A stretch of 64,000 nucleotides of DNA from an uncultured Clostridia bacterium (GCA_947632615.1 CANRPW010000001.1:180752-244751); one strand, 5' to 3'. Shown: positions 51,190 through 60,208, counted from the stretch's first letter. Translations and numbers: made by a program. Notes: generated from the letters alone by a model not told the origin.

Positions 51190-51212
51190 AAACGCCGAAT
51201 ATATCAGCGTTT
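51190..51212 (-). terminator. Terminator upstream of the methyltransferase group
   Basis: On the minus strand AAACGCTGA pairs with TCGGCGTTT around a TATAT loop and is followed by TTTTTTG. It lies after the HNH gene and the possible cos region, so the methyltransferase group likely needs its own promoter or antitermination. Confidence 0.65.
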
Positions 51213-51246
51213 CAAGAGTTTTTTACTTTTAAATTTTCGTGTTTTT

Positions 51247-51352
51247 GGTATCCCACCCCTTTAATTCTGCATTTTTGCGCGTCAGAGGAGGGCTGCGGTC
51301 TAGAGCTAAAAAGCTGTAGAGATTTAGATACCCCCCTCATTGAGTGGGATAC
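51247..51352. other. Candidate cos/packaging region
   Basis: A non-coding stretch follows the HNH gene. On the minus strand it has a G6 run with GTATCTAAATCTCTACAGC, then GACCGCAGCCCTCCTC and GGGGTGGGATACC. GTATCCCAC at 51248-51256 is inverted at 51344-51352. A G-run with GTATC and a GC-rich box between HNH and terminase is what I recall for cos regions of HK97-type Firmicute phages. Not proven. Confidence 0.35.
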
Positions 51353-51717
51353 TCATACACCTTACTCATTCTGCCGCCCATATCCTCTGTCAGTGTCTTT
51401 CTGTCATGGCATTGCTTGCAGAGGCTCTGCCAGTTCGTTCTATCCCAGAACAATTCCCTGTTTCCTTTATGGGGTCTTATATGGTCAACAACTGTTGCTT
51501 TTGTATATCTTCCATTAGCCTTGCACCTTTCGCAAAGGGGATGTGCTTTCAAAAAAGCCTTGCTTGCTTTCTGCCACTTACTTGTATATAACCGCTTGCC
51601 TTTGTGATTTACCTCATCTGCGTGCAAGGGTTTATGCTCCTCGCAGTATTTCTCACCGTAAGCCACCAGCTTAGGACAGTTTGGGTGCTTACAGGGTATA
51701 TTCGGTCTTTTTGGCAT
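51337..51717 (-). CDS. HNH endonuclease
   Basis: A 126-aa HNH nuclease. CERCKANGRYTKATVVDHIR and PHKGNRELFWDRTNWQSLCK with QCHDRKT give the zinc Cys pairs and catalytic His/Asn; an extra N-terminal knuckle CKHPNCPKLV...YCEEH is present. Such proteins help the terminase cut cos in related phages. GGGAGATGAG lies before the ATG. A 7-bp hairpin (CCGGCAC/GTGCCGG) lies just upstream. Confidence 0.92.
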   Translation of the reverse strand: MPKRPNIPCKHPNCPKLVAYGEKYCEEHKPLHADEVNHKGKRLYTSKWQKASKAFLKAHPLCERCKANGRYTKATVVDHIRPHKGNRELFWDRTNWQSLCKQCHDRKTLTEDMGGRMSKVYEYPTQ

Positions 51718-51739
51718 TTATCTCATCTCCCTTAAAAGC

Positions 51740-51772
51740 CCGGCACGGTGAAAGGAGATAAGCCTGTGCCGG
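51740..51772 (-). promoter_or_regulatory. Hairpin in the leader of the HNH gene
   Basis: CCGGCAC pairs with GTGCCGG around a 19-base spacer. On the minus strand it is followed by GCTTTTAAGG, so it may be a weak terminator or an attenuator at the start of late transcription, right after the ArpU-like regulator gene. Confidence 0.4.
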
Positions 51773-51853
51773 ATTATGTTAAGCGGTTCATTTTTCATTA
51801 TCCGCATTATAATACTATCACAAATCATCACTGTTATAAAGTATTATTTACTA

Positions 51854-52264
51854 TTATTTACTATTAAGTTTTACTTTTCTCAACGCTTTTCTGTGAATCA
51901 AATATGTGTGGCTTACAGAATAGCCCATAACCGCCGCAATATCCTCCCAAGATTTTTGACTGATGTATCTGAGTTCAAGCAGCATAGCGCATTCCTTATC
52001 GTCAACAGCTTGTATTGACGCCTTTATATCTTCTTTTATTTTTATAAGTTCCCGTATTTCAGCATTTATTTCATTTTCCATATCCACAAGTTTTACTATG
52101 ACATTTTCCATACTGTGAATATTTCTGTTCGGGCTATGAGGTATATCACTTAATGTTGACGTGGCTTTTTCAGCAAGGTCATGCAGAGATTTTATCTGTT
52201 CCAGTTTGCAGTTGATACGCTGTTCTATTCGATAAGCCTGTCCTAAATATTCTTTTGCGGTCAT
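51854..52264 (-). CDS. ArpU/sigma-like phage late regulator
   Basis: A 136-aa protein. The N-terminal two thirds are coiled coil; the C-terminal MLLELRYISQKSWEDIAAVM followed by GYSVSHTYLIHRKALRKVK is a sigma-region-4-like helix-turn-helix (DUF1492/ArpU type). These regulators switch on late genes. AGGAGGTG precedes the ATG. It is at the border between replication and packaging genes, the usual site. Confidence 0.85.
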   Translation of the reverse strand: MTAKEYLGQAYRIEQRINCKLEQIKSLHDLAEKATSTLSDIPHSPNRNIHSMENVIVKLVDMENEINAEIRELIKIKEDIKASIQAVDDKECAMLLELRYISQKSWEDIAAVMGYSVSHTYLIHRKALRKVKLNSK

Positions 52265-52265
52265 A

Positions 52266-52487
52266 TCAAAGCACCTCCTTATGAACTTTATTTATAAGCA
52301 CATCAGGGTCAAGGTCAGTAAGAGCCGTAAACCACTCAGAGTGAAAAAAGCTTAAAACATCTTTTAACATCTTTTGTGCATCTATGCTGTTTTTGTCTCT
52401 TTTAAGGACTTGTATCGTCCTTACATAGTCTTTCACAGCTTGTTCAACAACAGCATTTGCCAAGTTCTCATAACATTCTTTGGTCAT
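52266..52487 (-). CDS. Conserved phage protein, 73 aa
   Basis: A short helical protein starting MTKECYENLANAVVEQAVKD, with an aromatic segment SFFHSEWFTALTDLDPDVL. Proteins of this type often precede ArpU-like regulators in Firmicute prophages; no function is known. The ATG after GGAGGTG was chosen. It overlaps the helicase 3' end by 20 bases. Confidence 0.7.
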   Translation of the reverse strand: MTKECYENLANAVVEQAVKDYVRTIQVLKRDKNSIDAQKMLKDVLSFFHSEWFTALTDLDPDVLINKVHKEVL

Positions 52488-53890
52488 AACAGACACCTCC
52501 GATTTTTTTATTTTCCCTCGGATTGTCTCTGATTGTCATTAAATTGGCTTTCACGGCATCTATCAACGCAGCCTGAGTCATATCCTTTTGTGACAAGGCT
52601 CGTATGATACGCTCGTCAATAGTGCCTTTCGTGATTATGTGCTGTATAACCACGGTTTCGGAAGTCTGTCCCTGCCGCCACAGCCTTGCAACGGTCTGCT
52701 GATAAAGCTCTAAGCTCCAAGTCAGACCGAACCACACAAGTGTGTTTCCTCCGCTCTGTAAGTTAAGACCGTGACCCGCACTCGCAGGATGTATAAGTGC
52801 AACAGGCAGTTCCCCATTATTCCACCTTGCTATGCTTTCGGGTGTATCTAACTTTGCGAAAGGGATATGTAGCCTATCGGCTATTCTGTCATAATCGTGC
52901 TTGAACCAGTATGCCACAAGCAAGGGTCTGCCGTTCATGCTTTCGATTATATCCTCCAGTGCATCAAGCTTTCGGTCGTGTATTTTTACAACTTCTTTCT
53001 CCTCGTCATAGATCGCTCCGTTTGCCATCTGACACAGCTTGTTTGAAAGTGCTGCCGCATTTGCCGCTGTTATTTCTCCTTCCTCAGTTTCAAGAACCAA
53101 TTCCTTTTTAAGCTCCTCGTACTTCTTTCTCTCGCTGTCGGATAAATACACCTCATACTCAGATGATATAAGCTCGGGCATTTTCAGGTGGTCTTTAGCC
53201 TTCATGGAAACGGTGATGTCGGATATTTTTTTATATATTCTCTCCTCGGCAAAAGGCAGAGGCTTATATGAAAATATGACTTGTCCGTTTCTTTTGTCGG
53301 GTTCAAAGTATGTGTTTCTGTATTGTCCTATAAATCTTCCGAGCCTCTCTCCCATATCAAGCAGCTTAAACTCTGCATATAAGTCCATAAGACCGTTTGA
53401 AGTAGGTGTGCCTGTCAGACCTATTATTCTTTTGACCTTCGGTCTGACTTTCATTAAGGCTCTGAACCTTTTCGCCTGATGATTTTTGAAAGACGAAAGC
53501 TCATCAATGACTACTGTGTCATAATTAAACGGTATTCCGCTTTTCTCAATAAGCCACTGTACATTCTCTCGATTGATGATATAGATATCAGCATTGGCTT
53601 TAAGTGCAGATAACCTTTCCTGCTCAGTACCAACAGCCACTGAATATCTTATGTTTTTAAGGTGATCCCATTTCTGTATTTCTGCCGCCCATGTGACTTT
53701 TGCTACTCTAAGCGGTGCGATTATAAGGACTTTCTTTACATCAAAGCTATCAAACAGTAAATCGTTCAGTGCGGTTAAAGTTATTACAGTTTTGCCGACC
53801 TAAACCCATATCCAACAACAATGCCGAAATGTTGTGGTCTTTTATATAATCAACGGCATATTCCTGATAATCGTGTGGTATGAATTTCAT
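52468..53890 (-). pseudogene. SNF2/DEAD-type phage helicase, frameshifted in Walker A
   Basis: Phage SNF2-family helicase. The start (KFIPHDYQEYAVDYIKDHN after GGGAGGTG) overlaps the VRR-NUC gene. Motif I should read LLDMGLGKTVITL, but 4 extra bases near 53795-53800 change the frame after GLG, and the upstream frame stops about 15 codons later. Downstream the frame is intact to the end, with VVIDELSSFKN (motif II), GLTGTPTSNG, and SAGHGLNLQ plus LYQQTVARLWRQGQ. Either a real loss-of-function mutation or an assembly error. Confidence 0.85.
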
Positions 53891-54177
53891 TCGGTATCAC
53901 CTCCCATTATGTCACTTATTATTTTTTCGATTTTCTCCTCATCATCAAGTATGTATGCTTTAAAGCCTAACCGCCTTAGAAGCTTTATCCTTGAAGCCTG
54001 TATGGGTCTTGGTTTTCTGCCCGGTGCTTTTACCTCCACAAAGCCAACCTTGCCGTTAGGCAGAAGAACAAGACGGTCCGGCATTCCGTCAAATCCCGGC
54101 GATGTAAACTTTACAGCCTTACCACCGACATTCTTTACTGCCATCACAAACTTGTGTTCAAGTGTTTTTTCTCGCAT
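53887..54177 (-). CDS. VRR-NUC domain nuclease
   Basis: A 96-aa stand-alone VRR-NUC (PD-(D/E)XK) nuclease. KFTSPGFDGMPDRLVLLPNG and KVGFVEVKAPGRKPRPIQ hold the catalytic Asp, Glu-x-Lys and Gln. Family members act on branched DNA such as Holliday junctions. GGAGG precedes the ATG. It overlaps the helicase start by four bases; this pairing is usual in phage replication modules. Confidence 0.93.
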   Translation of the reverse strand: MREKTLEHKFVMAVKNVGGKAVKFTSPGFDGMPDRLVLLPNGKVGFVEVKAPGRKPRPIQASRIKLLRRLGFKAYILDDEEKIEKIISDIMGGDTE

Positions 54178-54191
54178 TATTTCTGCCTCCG

Positions 54192-54300
54192 TTCTGTAGT
54201 AGTGACACCCGTGGCACTCGCCCCATAACCTCTCTATATAAATATTTTTATATATTTTTCAGCCCTAAAGGGGGTTTTATATGGAGAGTGCCGCAACCGT
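54192..54300. other. AT-rich region between diverged inverted repeats, possible origin
   Basis: The 130-bp gap between primase-helicase and VRR-NUC genes holds GTGACACCCGTGGCACTC near its left end and AGAGTGCCGCAACCGTCAC near its right, a diverged inverted repeat (about 13 of 18). Between them lies TATATAAATATTTTTATATA and a CCCTAAAGGGGG hairpin. The mix of repeats and AT tract next to a primase suggests a replication origin or structured leader. Confidence 0.4.
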
Positions 54301-54307
54301 CACACTT

Positions 54308-56533
54308 TTATAAAAAATCTTCTTCTACAAGTTTTAGTCCTGTTATAAATCTGCCAGTTCTTGTTTTTTTCTTTTTCAGTCCACGTTGTTCCAGTGCATT
54401 ATAAAATTCGGTTGTACTTCTCGTAAACCCGCCCGTTCTCGCACAGTATGACCGATATGTTTGGTATAGTTCACCCGACTTAGCCTCAAACTCCGCTCCC
54501 AACTCACAGCAGTCGTCAAGAAAATGCGTCATCCAATCATTATCTCGTCTGTATTTTCCAATCGCATCTTCCACACTTTTAGGTATCTTTGGTTTATAGT
54601 CGTTTTTTATAACCCTTTCCGCTCCCTCAATAAGCCACTTCAAGATATACTCGCCCGCATTCTCGGCAAGATAATCGGCATAATTCTTTATATCCTTTTT
54701 GGGACTTATTTTTGCGTTGAACGGAATTATAATAAGTCTGCGCCAGATACCGTCATCCATAGCTCCGACTCTCGGAAGATGGTTTGTGTAAAGCAATAAT
54801 GCGTGTGTAGGTGTGAAATGAAACGGGTCTTTATATTTTTTCTCCGCTTCGATAACATCGGTAGAACAGAGCTGCTTTACCATTGACGTATTAAGGCGCA
54901 TTCCCTCTTCAAGTTCCGCAGCAATAAGCAGCCTCTTTCCCTTAGCCTCGGCAAGTTCGGGCTTGACGTTTCTCTTGCAGCCTACGGTAAGAGCGTCTGC
55001 TGAGATAGTGCCACCGTATCTGCCCAAAACTTTAAGTATAGCGTTGCCAAAGGTGGACTTACCGTTGCCACCCTCACCATAAGCAATTATGAGAGCCTCA
55101 ATAAGCACACGACCTATAACGGCTTGTCCGAACATCTGCTGAACGTAATCCGTTAAATCCTTATCTCCGCAGAAAAACTCGTCAAGAGCCGCAAGCCATA
55201 TTTCTTTTCCCTTGTCGCTTGGATCACAGGAAGTAACCTTTGTAATTTTGTCATTTGAGTTATGTTCCTGTCTGCCGTCCATGCCTTTTCTGAGATTGTA
55301 TGTATATGACGGAGTATTCAGAAGATACGGGTCGCTGTCAAGTTCCGAAACGTCAGCGTTTACAAGCGGTTTCAATGTTTGCAGAGCCGAGGCTATGTAT
55401 TTCATATCCCTGCGTTTCATAACGAAAGTTTTATATGCTTTTGCACCGAGATAATTCTCATACAGTTTAATCTGTTCTCCGTATAAAGAGTTTAAAAACC
55501 GTTTTCCTCCCGAAACCGCGTCCGCTTCGGATATACCTGCAGTAACAAGATCGTCAAGTGTATTTTTTACCTCGTCTTTGGCATCTTCAAGCTGTAAGTC
55601 AAGAAACTCAATAGCCGCGCCTACAGCCTTTTGCTTGGACTCCTCCCAGAAAACACCATTGTACCTTAAAAGGTCGGTGGCAGCCGTGTACATCAATTCA
55701 TTTCCATATTCTCTTGCGAGGACTTTTGCTTGCCCTATATCCGAGTAATCATAAGGCTTTAAAGACTCGTTCCCGAATTCGTACTCATCGGGCGGAATAT
55801 AGCCTTCCTGTGCTTGCACCTTTTTTGCAAACTTACAAGCACTTGACCATATGAGATTTAATTCTTCATCGTCAAGAGGCGGACTGCATTTCTTTGACTC
55901 TTCAAGAAAAATGTTATAGGCTCTGTCTGTTGCACCGTATCTTTTCACAACTCTTCCTGCAAATCTTGACATTGTGGAGTTCCTGCGACCTTGCGGTATA
56001 CCTGTCTTTGATGGAGATAAAACACAATCTATGGTTAGCTCTCCGTCATGCCAGACAATATCGTCTGTTGGATTGCCGAATATAAACCTCGCCGCATCTA
56101 TAGCATTTTCATCAAAAAACGGATATTTTTCAAGTATGCTTTTCTTAAGGGATTTATAGTCGTTCTGATTGACTGTCACATCGTGAGGAAAGTATATGTG
56201 ATGTCTGGGTCTTGCTGATTTTCCATCTTTGACTTTCATATCGTTCCTGCTGGGAGCGACTATGTAAGCCACATCGGGGAACATATCCGCATAGTCCCTT
56301 GGATATATCCAGTCCTTCGGATTTTCGGAATGGTCGTTGTCACAATCCATAACAAGGCAATCCGCCGACACAAAATTTTCAATACTGCGTTGAAAGTTTG
56401 TAAACTCCGAGCACACATGGTCATAAGCGATAGCCTCGCAAAAATCCTCCTCGCTTTCTATGATGCGTTTAACAGGGTATTTGTTGTTTTCTCTCCTGCC
56501 GACACAGTTGGCGGTATAAATGGTCATTTGCAT
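54308..56533 (-). CDS. D5-type primase-helicase
   Basis: A 741-aa replication protein. Residues 1 to about 220 resemble a primase-like region with VMDCDNDHSENP and ARFIFGNPTDD; a D5_N domain follows near 300-400. The SF3 helicase domain has IAYGEGGNGKSTFGNAIL (Walker A, near residue 484) and RLLIAAELEEG, then ALLLYTNHLPRV. It unwinds and primes phage DNA. AGGAGGGG precedes the ATG. It overlaps the DUF4406-like gene by 10 bases. Confidence 0.93.
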   Translation of the reverse strand: MQMTIYTANCVGRRENNKYPVKRIIESEEDFCEAIAYDHVCSEFTNFQRSIENFVSADCLVMDCDNDHSENPKDWIYPRDYADMFPDVAYIVAPSRNDMKVKDGKSARPRHHIYFPHDVTVNQNDYKSLKKSILEKYPFFDENAIDAARFIFGNPTDDIVWHDGELTIDCVLSPSKTGIPQGRRNSTMSRFAGRVVKRYGATDRAYNIFLEESKKCSPPLDDEELNLIWSSACKFAKKVQAQEGYIPPDEYEFGNESLKPYDYSDIGQAKVLAREYGNELMYTAATDLLRYNGVFWEESKQKAVGAAIEFLDLQLEDAKDEVKNTLDDLVTAGISEADAVSGGKRFLNSLYGEQIKLYENYLGAKAYKTFVMKRRDMKYIASALQTLKPLVNADVSELDSDPYLLNTPSYTYNLRKGMDGRQEHNSNDKITKVTSCDPSDKGKEIWLAALDEFFCGDKDLTDYVQQMFGQAVIGRVLIEALIIAYGEGGNGKSTFGNAILKVLGRYGGTISADALTVGCKRNVKPELAEAKGKRLLIAAELEEGMRLNTSMVKQLCSTDVIEAEKKYKDPFHFTPTHALLLYTNHLPRVGAMDDGIWRRLIIIPFNAKISPKKDIKNYADYLAENAGEYILKWLIEGAERVIKNDYKPKIPKSVEDAIGKYRRDNDWMTHFLDDCCELGAEFEAKSGELYQTYRSYCARTGGFTRSTTEFYNALEQRGLKKKKTRTGRFITGLKLVEEDFL

Positions 56534-56940
56534 TTTATCCCCTCCTTAAAAAATCTAATTGGCTTGTTGTGTTTTTCTGCCTTTTCAATCTCATATTTCA
56601 TACCTGTAGTTATCCTTTCACCGAATACCCACAGCTCGTCACATTTGCCTAAGAACACCTTGTTCATAAGCATTGCAAGTCCTCGTTCTGTTTCCTCCGA
56701 CATATACTGAGGGAGTAAAAGGTGAGGGGCAAATGGTATGGCATTGTTGTCAACGGCAAATCGGCTGTATTTTCTTGCGTTCTCCGTGTTGGTTTCCACA
56801 TCACCCGAATATGGTGAGCATATGTAGACAAGAGGTCGGAAGTTCGCAGTTCTCTGAGCCACTTTTTCCTCTCGTTCTATTCTCATTAAAGCCTCATATG
56901 CTGTTGGGTCGTAATAGCCCTCGGAGTTATATTTTTTCAT
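56524..56940 (-). CDS. DUF4406/deoxyribosyltransferase-like protein
   Basis: A 138-aa protein with RPLVYICSPYSGDVETNTEN, the start of a nucleoside 2-deoxyribosyltransferase-like fold, and APHLLLPQYMSEETERGLAM, then ELWVFGERITTGMKYEIEKA. Role in nucleotide metabolism is possible but not shown for these phage versions. GAGGGGGTG precedes the ATG. It lies between a small conserved gene and the primase. Confidence 0.83.
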   Translation of the reverse strand: MKKYNSEGYYDPTAYEALMRIEREEKVAQRTANFRPLVYICSPYSGDVETNTENARKYSRFAVDNNAIPFAPHLLLPQYMSEETERGLAMLMNKVFLGKCDELWVFGERITTGMKYEIEKAEKHNKPIRFFKEGIKCK

Positions 56941-56975
56941 GTACACACCCCCTCTGACCGTGTGATATTCTGATA

Positions 56976-57362
56976 TCATTTTTTCACCTTCCTGTTTACT
57001 TCTGTCCTCGGTGTGTAAAACCGTCCCTCTGTATTCTTTTCTTCCTTTCGGACTCTCCCTAACAACTGTTCAAGTCCTTTTATTACAGAACGGTTATTTT
57101 CCATCCACTCTGTAATTGGATAAGTCTGCTGAATAGTGTCTTTTGCCGCACGCCTTGACTGTCGTATCTCTTTTAGTCTTTTCCCAAGCTGTGCGGTTTC
57201 GTGATAGTTGTGTTCTTCCAGCTCTAATGAGTGCAGAATATCCTGTGTGGCGTCATTTGCCTCGCTCTCGTTCATCAGGGAGATACTATGCAACTGCTCC
57301 GTTTCCCGTAAATAGGAGAGAAAATTTTCAATACCTCTGCTGATTTTACTATCGTCTGCCAT
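56976..57362 (-). CDS. Conserved phage protein, 128 aa
   Basis: A helical, charged protein (SRGIENFLSYLRETEQLHSI, YHETAQLGKRLKEIRQSRRA, EWMENNRSVIKGLEQLLGRV) with no known domain. It is regularly found just after the family A polymerase gene in Firmicute phages, so a replication role is plausible. The second ATG was chosen because GGAGG touches the first. Six bases separate it from the polymerase stop. Confidence 0.72.
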   Translation of the reverse strand: MADDSKISRGIENFLSYLRETEQLHSISLMNESEANDATQDILHSLELEEHNYHETAQLGKRLKEIRQSRRAAKDTIQQTYPITEWMENNRSVIKGLEQLLGRVRKEEKNTEGRFYTPRTEVNRKVKK

Positions 57363-57367
57363 ATTTA

Positions 57368-59353
57368 TCATTCCTCCTTTTTATAAAATTCGCATTCGTA
57401 ACCGTCAGCCTTTAAAAGCAGTCCTTTTGCCCACGGCGGTGTTCTTGACATCTGTTCACAGACTGCCTCGACCGACATTCGCCTGTCTGCCTCAATGATG
57501 ATTTCATCATGTACAGTTGCAACAATAAAGCAGTGGGATAAGGTTTTCATTGCGTAGAAAAGATTATCCCTTGCAATGGCTTGTATGATGTTTTCCACCA
57601 GCTTTGCCCCATAACTCTCTATTCGCTCCCATTTCTTTGTGCTGCCGATACCCTCATAGGTTATTGATTCACTGCCGAAACGGTTCTCTCCGATTCTCGG
57701 TTTTACATATACAAGACTTCGTCCCGATGGGAGAGTAATAAAGAGCATACCGCTTTTGTATGTAAATTTAAGACATTTAACAGTAGTTGTAACTCGTTCT
57801 TTGATTGTCTTGATAACGGCTCTGTCAACTTCGTACCATAAATTTACAATGTTGGGATTAGCCTCTCTCCAAGTGTCCACGAGGGGTTTCAGTTCGTCTT
57901 CCGACATACCCATTTCCAATGCTCCCATTGACTTCAAAGCGCCGACTGAGCCGCCATAGCCAAGTGCCAATTCTGCTATCTTGCCTTTCTGCCGCAAGTG
58001 TCCATTAATGCCGTGTTTTTCAACGGGGACACCAAACATCTGTGTTGCCGATGCACAGTATATATCTCCTCCGTTTCTGAAAACTTCATCACGCCATTTC
58101 TCACCTGCAAGCCAAGCAATGACACGAGCCTCTATAGCCGAAAAGTCAGCGACAATAAACTTATATCCTTTCCTCGGAATAAAGGCAGTCCTTATAAGCT
58201 GGGATAGCGTATCGGGGATATTGTCATAGAGAATTGACATTGTCACATAATCACCGTATTTGACTATATTTCTTGCCTGTTCCAAATCGGACATATGGTT
58301 CTGCGGAAGATTCTGTATCTGGATAAGTCGAGAACTTTCTCGCCCTGAGCGATTTGCTCCATAAAATCTGAACATTCCTCTTGCACGATTATCTTCACAG
58401 ACGGCATTGAGCATAGCCTGATACTTTTTAACCGATGACTTTGATAACTGCTGTCTTAGCTCTAATATCTTTTTCAGTTTTGGCGGAGCGGTCTTTAAAA
58501 GTTCATTTACCGCTTTTTTATCAAGGCTGTCTGTTTCAATTCCGTTGTTTGCAAGCCATTCTTTCATCTGCATAACAGAGTTGGGATTTTCAAGCTGTGT
58601 TATTTTCCTTATTTCCTCTGTCAGTTCGGCTTTTATAAGCTCGTCAAATTTAACTGCGTTTTCGGCTAGCTCCACATCAATGGCAATGCCTCTGTCGTTT
58701 ATCTCTTGGTCGAGATGATATTCGTCCCAGACAAAATCGGGAACGGGAAATTTTGACAGCTTTTGATGTATCAGCATTTCAACCTCCACATCTCTCTTGT
58801 TATATTTCTTGAACATTTCCCATTTATCGGGAGAGTGGCGTGGCAGATTTCTCGTTCTGTCCCCATTTGCCTTAGTGGGCTTGCAGGGAACACAGAAATA
58901 TCTGATGAGTTCCTTGCCCTCGGTCAGCTTTTGCTTGTCAAGCCCAAGCACAGTTCCCACATCTTCAAGAGAAAAAGGTAGTCCCATATAAGCAGACCAC
59001 ACCATGGTGCATTTCCACGATGAGGGGTCAAGATAATCTCCCACGGTATCCTCGTTTATGCTGTAAGACAAGAATTTATGGGGATAATGCCGCCTCAGAT
59101 ATTCGGACAAACATACTCTTTCAAAGTTTGCATTATGCGCCCATTTGGTTATAGAGCTATCAGATAAAGCGTTAATTACCTCATCGGGTATTTTCTCTCC
59201 TTGAGCTAAATCAACAACTTTTACATTTCCGTTGTCAACAGAGTATCCGAAAAGCAAAATTTCAAAATCCTCGGATTGCGCATATTTATACACTCCGCAT
59301 TTTGTTAAATCCACAGACGAAAAAGACTCCACGTCTATATGTATATCTTTCAT
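57368..59353 (-). CDS. Phage DNA polymerase, family A
   Basis: A 661-aa replicative polymerase. The 3'-5' exonuclease part has IDVESFSSVDL, WAHNANFERV and YNKRDVEVEM; the polymerase part has VADFSAIEARVIAWLAGE (motif A, near residue 400), KGKIAELALGYGGSVGAL (motif B) and VATVHDEIIIEA (motif C). There is no 5'-3' exonuclease, as in most phage enzymes. GGAGG precedes the ATG. A 34-bp repeat lies between it and the antirepressor. Confidence 0.96.
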   Translation of the reverse strand: MKDIHIDVESFSSVDLTKCGVYKYAQSEDFEILLFGYSVDNGNVKVVDLAQGEKIPDEVINALSDSSITKWAHNANFERVCLSEYLRRHYPHKFLSYSINEDTVGDYLDPSSWKCTMVWSAYMGLPFSLEDVGTVLGLDKQKLTEGKELIRYFCVPCKPTKANGDRTRNLPRHSPDKWEMFKKYNKRDVEVEMLIHQKLSKFPVPDFVWDEYHLDQEINDRGIAIDVELAENAVKFDELIKAELTEEIRKITQLENPNSVMQMKEWLANNGIETDSLDKKAVNELLKTAPPKLKKILELRQQLSKSSVKKYQAMLNAVCEDNRARGMFRFYGANRSGRESSRLIQIQNLPQNHMSDLEQARNIVKYGDYVTMSILYDNIPDTLSQLIRTAFIPRKGYKFIVADFSAIEARVIAWLAGEKWRDEVFRNGGDIYCASATQMFGVPVEKHGINGHLRQKGKIAELALGYGGSVGALKSMGALEMGMSEDELKPLVDTWREANPNIVNLWYEVDRAVIKTIKERVTTTVKCLKFTYKSGMLFITLPSGRSLVYVKPRIGENRFGSESITYEGIGSTKKWERIESYGAKLVENIIQAIARDNLFYAMKTLSHCFIVATVHDEIIIEADRRMSVEAVCEQMSRTPPWAKGLLLKADGYECEFYKKEE

Positions 59354-59369
59354 AACTATTCCTCCAATA

Positions 59370-59403
59370 CGGAGCGGCAGCCGTAACCGCCGCCCCTGAA
59401 AAT
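59370..59403. repeat. 34-bp direct repeat, copy 1
   Basis: This copy ends at the stop codon of the antirepressor gene and lies before the polymerase ribosome site. It is identical over 34 bases to 60174-60207. It contains GCGGC/GCCGC arms able to form a small hairpin. Confidence 0.92.
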
Positions 59404-60146
59404 CATATGAACAGCAAACGAAACGTTTCTCTGCCTTTTGGTGTTATCAGCGTTTGTGAGCCTGCCCAATCTGTCTTTTCGTTATAGCATTCTTTTACTT
59501 CAAAAAGACCGTTGTTCTTATCGGCATAAGGCATAAGTTTTCCTTTCTTATCACGATATATATACCCTCTGTCAAGCAGGAATTTTACAAAAGCTGTCTG
59601 CTTTATATTAAGCATTTTTGCCGTATCTCTGAAATTTGTGAGCAGATTTCTGTCCACCAGTTCATCAAAGTAATCGGCTTTCGGCTTCATTATTGTATTG
59701 TCAACAGCAAGCTGAGAGTTTTCTGCATGCAGCACCTTGTTTTTATTCCGTTCTTCCTTTAGTTCCGTAAGAACGGCTATCATCATATCGGGATCATTAA
59801 GTAAATCGTCAACTGCATACATTCCGTGCTTGCGTATTGACGGAAGTACTTCATTTGTTACCCAACGTTTGAATTTTTTAGCTGTTGGCAGTTTGCTTGA
59901 AAGGATAAGGCTGTACAGACCGCTTTCGTTGATTAGTATAGGTATCTGTTCTCTTCCCATGGAGTCACGAATCGTTACTCCATCTCTTTTATCCTCATCA
60001 TCAACATGGTCAATAATAGCTTTTCTGCTGTTTGCGTATCCCAGTATCTCTGCTACATCTTTCCCCACAAAGTATGGTTCGCCCTCAATGTTGACTGTTC
60101 TCATTGTTCCGAATTCATCGTTTTTGAATACCAGTAAATTTTGCAT
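59403..60146 (-). CDS. Phage antirepressor (BRO-N and KilAC)
   Basis: A 247-aa antirepressor. The BRO-N domain has GEPYFVGKDVAEILGYANSR, RDSMGREQIPILINESGLYS and FKRWVTNEVLPSIRKHG. The KilAC domain has LLTNFRDTAKMLNIKQTAFV and LLDRGYIYRDKKGKLMPY. Such proteins inactivate the phage repressor. Here it sits within the replication operon between two identical 34-bp repeats rather than by the immunity region. ACGGAGG precedes the ATG. Confidence 0.94.
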   Translation of the reverse strand: MQNLLVFKNDEFGTMRTVNIEGEPYFVGKDVAEILGYANSRKAIIDHVDDEDKRDGVTIRDSMGREQIPILINESGLYSLILSSKLPTAKKFKRWVTNEVLPSIRKHGMYAVDDLLNDPDMMIAVLTELKEERNKNKVLHAENSQLAVDNTIMKPKADYFDELVDRNLLTNFRDTAKMLNIKQTAFVKFLLDRGYIYRDKKGKLMPYADKNNGLFEVKECYNEKTDWAGSQTLITPKGRETFRLLFI

Positions 60147-60173
60147 AATTATTACCTCCGTTAAATTAATATC

Positions 60174-60207
60174 CGGAGCGGCAGCCGTAACCGCCGCCCC
60201 TGAAAAT
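60174..60207. repeat. 34-bp direct repeat, copy 2
   Basis: Identical to 59370-59403 (starts CGGAGCGGCAGCCGTAACCG). It lies between the DUF2815 gene stop and the antirepressor ribosome site. Recombination between the copies would remove the antirepressor cleanly and leave one copy between intact neighbours. Confidence 0.92.
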
Positions 60208-60208
60208 A

